The position numbers and the translations under genes are program-made. The notes below the pieces were generated by a model. It ran no database searches, was not told where the DNA came from, and worked only from the letters and a program-made list of their open reading frames with translations. Shown one piece after another: positions 62,714 through 64,000 of a DNA stretch of 64,000 bases. The first letter of the stretch is position 1; the number at the start of each line of letters is the position of its first letter. This stretch comes from Pyropia haitanensis (Eukaryota > Rhodophyta > Bangiophyceae > Bangiales > Bangiaceae): positions 1,984,001 to 2,048,000 of the forward strand of contig SDUX01000008.1 in assembly GCA_008729055.1 (NCBI GenBank). Reading direction: 5' to 3'.

Positions 62714-62946
62714 CCGTGGGCATTGGCCTCGGCGGGCTGCGCTTCCAAAACGCGGTCGACGTGCGGACGACGGCGGGCGGAGCGGGGCGGCCGGCGGCGG
62801 CCACCGCGGCGGCGCCGCGGTCGGCAGCGGGGGGAGCGGGGGGGCCGGCGTTTGTGGGCCTCACGGCGGTGCCGGGGGGGGTCGCCGCGACGCTCGCGGC
62901 GCCGCCGTGGGCGGTCGTGTGGCGGTTTGTGAAGAAGGCGGCGTGA
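60406..62946 (+). CDS. F-box protein with Ala/Gly-rich propeller-like C-terminus
   Basis: Likely substrate receptor of an SCF ubiquitin ligase. ATG 60406 in GGCACCATGG opens MGTVSTLSSPPRPPATLVSA. The frame changes at the 18-C run 60554-60571 and enters the F-box: DLPDDIWSLLLSRADLTDAD, VAAAAATCRRVAAAAAAESV, WHARWAARAAGG. Then come repeated beta-rich pieces separated by Gly/Ala runs: LALLAVYGGVLLVGVTGTRQ, VAALSTATGETHWTVPLPAG, RPAFFVVDDAHWAVAGVAVA, FVVGVAPAAA, GRVLSHLVVFGISPLP, AWRLARGVSPVSGGLAFVGT, then after a frame change at the G-run ~61890-61902 WRSVALAADDAPMRLHVRRG, LLRDAYPSPFAADVELRGAD, HHSRLVYARLGGGALSWADL, GTLLLGSAASGMVAAFGVA and PPWAVVWRFVKKAA with TGA 62946. The repeats suggest a beta-propeller, but WD signatures are poor. 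Confidence 0.65.
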
Positions 62947-64000
62947 GGGCGCGCCGCCCGCGCTGCGTGCGGAGGGGCGGATGGTGTCCGAGGTGGCCAG
63001 CCGGGGGGTGAGGGGGGTTGGGGGGGGGGTGTAGGGAGGGCAACCGAGCAGGGGGGGCGCCTTGTGGCGGTGGGCATTGGGGTTTGCTTGGTCGGCAGCG
63101 GCGGTGGTGGGGCGGGGGGGGCGGCGGCGACAGGTGCAGAGCACGGCCGCGGCTGTTGGCGCCTGCGGCTGCCGCGGCGGCCGAGCGTGGCTGCCGTCGC
63201 CCAGCTGCGGGCCCGCGCGTGTCGGGCGGACGGGCGGCACGGTCCCGGCGGCGTCGTGGCGGTGTAGGAGGCGGGGGTGTCGCGGGTGGTACTGTACATA
63301 CATACTGGGAGCGCCGCGACGCTCCCCCCGCGCCCCGTGCGCGTTTCCATTTCTTAAACCCGGTTGTTTTTCTTGCGCCGCTGGCCGCCAGCCCCGCGCG
63401 CGGCGGTGGTGCGCGCTGGCAGCGCCGCGACGGCCGCGGCGGCCACCCGACGGGCGCGGCGGTGGGGCAGGCGGCCAGCCAGGGACGGGCGGGCACGAGC
63501 GGCGGGAAAAAAAAAAAAACAAACCATTCCGCGCCTCGCGGGCACCACGCGCGGGCGGGACAGCACAGACCAGGTGAATCGCGGAGCCCGGCGGCCACCC
63601 CACGGGCGGCCAGCCGCGTCGTATGTATGTGCAAGTCGACACGCGCGGCGGCGCGCGGCGGCGGCGCACCGCGTGCGCGGCAACGACACCCGCCGCCGCC
63701 GCCGCCGCCGCCGCCACCGCCACCCCCCTCCCTCCAACGGCCACGCCATAGGCGTGGCCACACGCGCAACCCCCCCCCGCCAGCAGCAGCCGCCACGCCG
63801 CGCGGCGCGCGTCGCCCACCGCCACCCCCTCCGCCGTGGCGGCACGACGGCCGCGGCACGGGCGGCCGGCCGCCTCCCCCCGCGACGGCACCCGCTGCCG
63901 CCGCGCGCGTCGGCCGGCCCGCACGCACCGCCGGCAGCGGCGGCGGCGGCGGCGGCGGTAGCGTCAGCCGGCAGCCACGCCGGCCGCTCGTCCCGAGGGG
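62947..64000. other. Intergenic; possible minus-strand C-terminus at the edge
   Basis: No recognised gene. A minus frame ends ...GAGGQRRKKNNRV with a stop at 63354, a basic tail that could be the end of a gene running off the window, but the rest is Arg/Ala-rich and unsupported. An A-run lies at 63508-63520. Confidence 0.3.

Overview
The window looks like nuclear DNA of a photosynthetic eukaryote, most likely a multicellular red alga of the Porphyra/Pyropia (Bangiophyceae) type. The evidence is indirect: extreme GC content with Ala/Gly/Pro/Arg-rich reading frames, very few introns (two can be supported, both with GTACGT donors), Kozak-like CCACCATG starts, and plant-lineage genes. The latter are a cycloeucalenol cycloisomerase, a PRONE-type RopGEF, a fused HisH-HisF enzyme behind a plastid-like leader, a CRY-DASH, and pieces of plant-type ATP-citrate lyase and aspartokinase/homoserine dehydrogenase. 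A GC-rich green alga cannot be excluded, but the low intron number argues against it.

Layout. 1-2.0 kb is AT-richer intergenic DNA. 2.0-4.7 kb (+) and 14.2-18.9 kb (-) hold large low-complexity proteins I do not recognise. 7.9-10.7 kb (+) is a divergent medium-chain alcohol dehydrogenase-like protein. 10.96-12.50 kb is a 1.5-kb inverted-repeat transposable element. 13.1-14.1 kb (+) is a SNAP-25-type SNARE. 19.7-20.8 kb (+) is a spliced multi-pass membrane protein. 21.8-25.1 kb (-) is a WD40 protein resembling dynein intermediate chains. 25.49-27.21 kb is a second, hAT-like inverted-repeat element. 28.7-29.8 kb (+) is a BtuF-like periplasmic-binding-fold protein, 31.3-33.4 kb (+) is imidazole-glycerol-phosphate synthase, and 33.5-37.5 kb (-) is a PH-domain protein kinase. 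38.1-40.9 kb is repeat-rich: a protein starting MGKKTRRGGRGRKR made of 18-residue repeats, a 17-copy 37-bp minisatellite, and a broken GT90 glycosyltransferase C-terminus. 41.3-43.4 kb has an FHA (SNIP1/DAWDLE-like) gene and a glycine-rich-domain (DUF1399-like) gene. Then follow a degenerate tRNA-Val, the cycloisomerase, the RopGEF, a truncated ATP-citrate lyase pseudogene, a CRY-DASH, a second MGKTRRGGRGRKR protein, a sulfotransferase with a 316-bp internal tandem duplication, an aspartokinase remnant, a secreted choice-of-anchor-A protein, a membrane-anchored METTL24-like methyltransferase, and an F-box protein.

General reading problem. Most genes are interrupted by G or C runs of 8-39 bases, and the homologous frame resumes in another frame immediately after the run. 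I have given whole-gene spans and say where the frame changes; these may be base-calling length errors, real length polymorphism, or both. There is no operon organisation. The genes are dispersed housekeeping and signalling genes on both strands, and the most unusual material is the paired MGK(K)TRRGGRGRKR loci with their shared flanking motif and repeat arrays.
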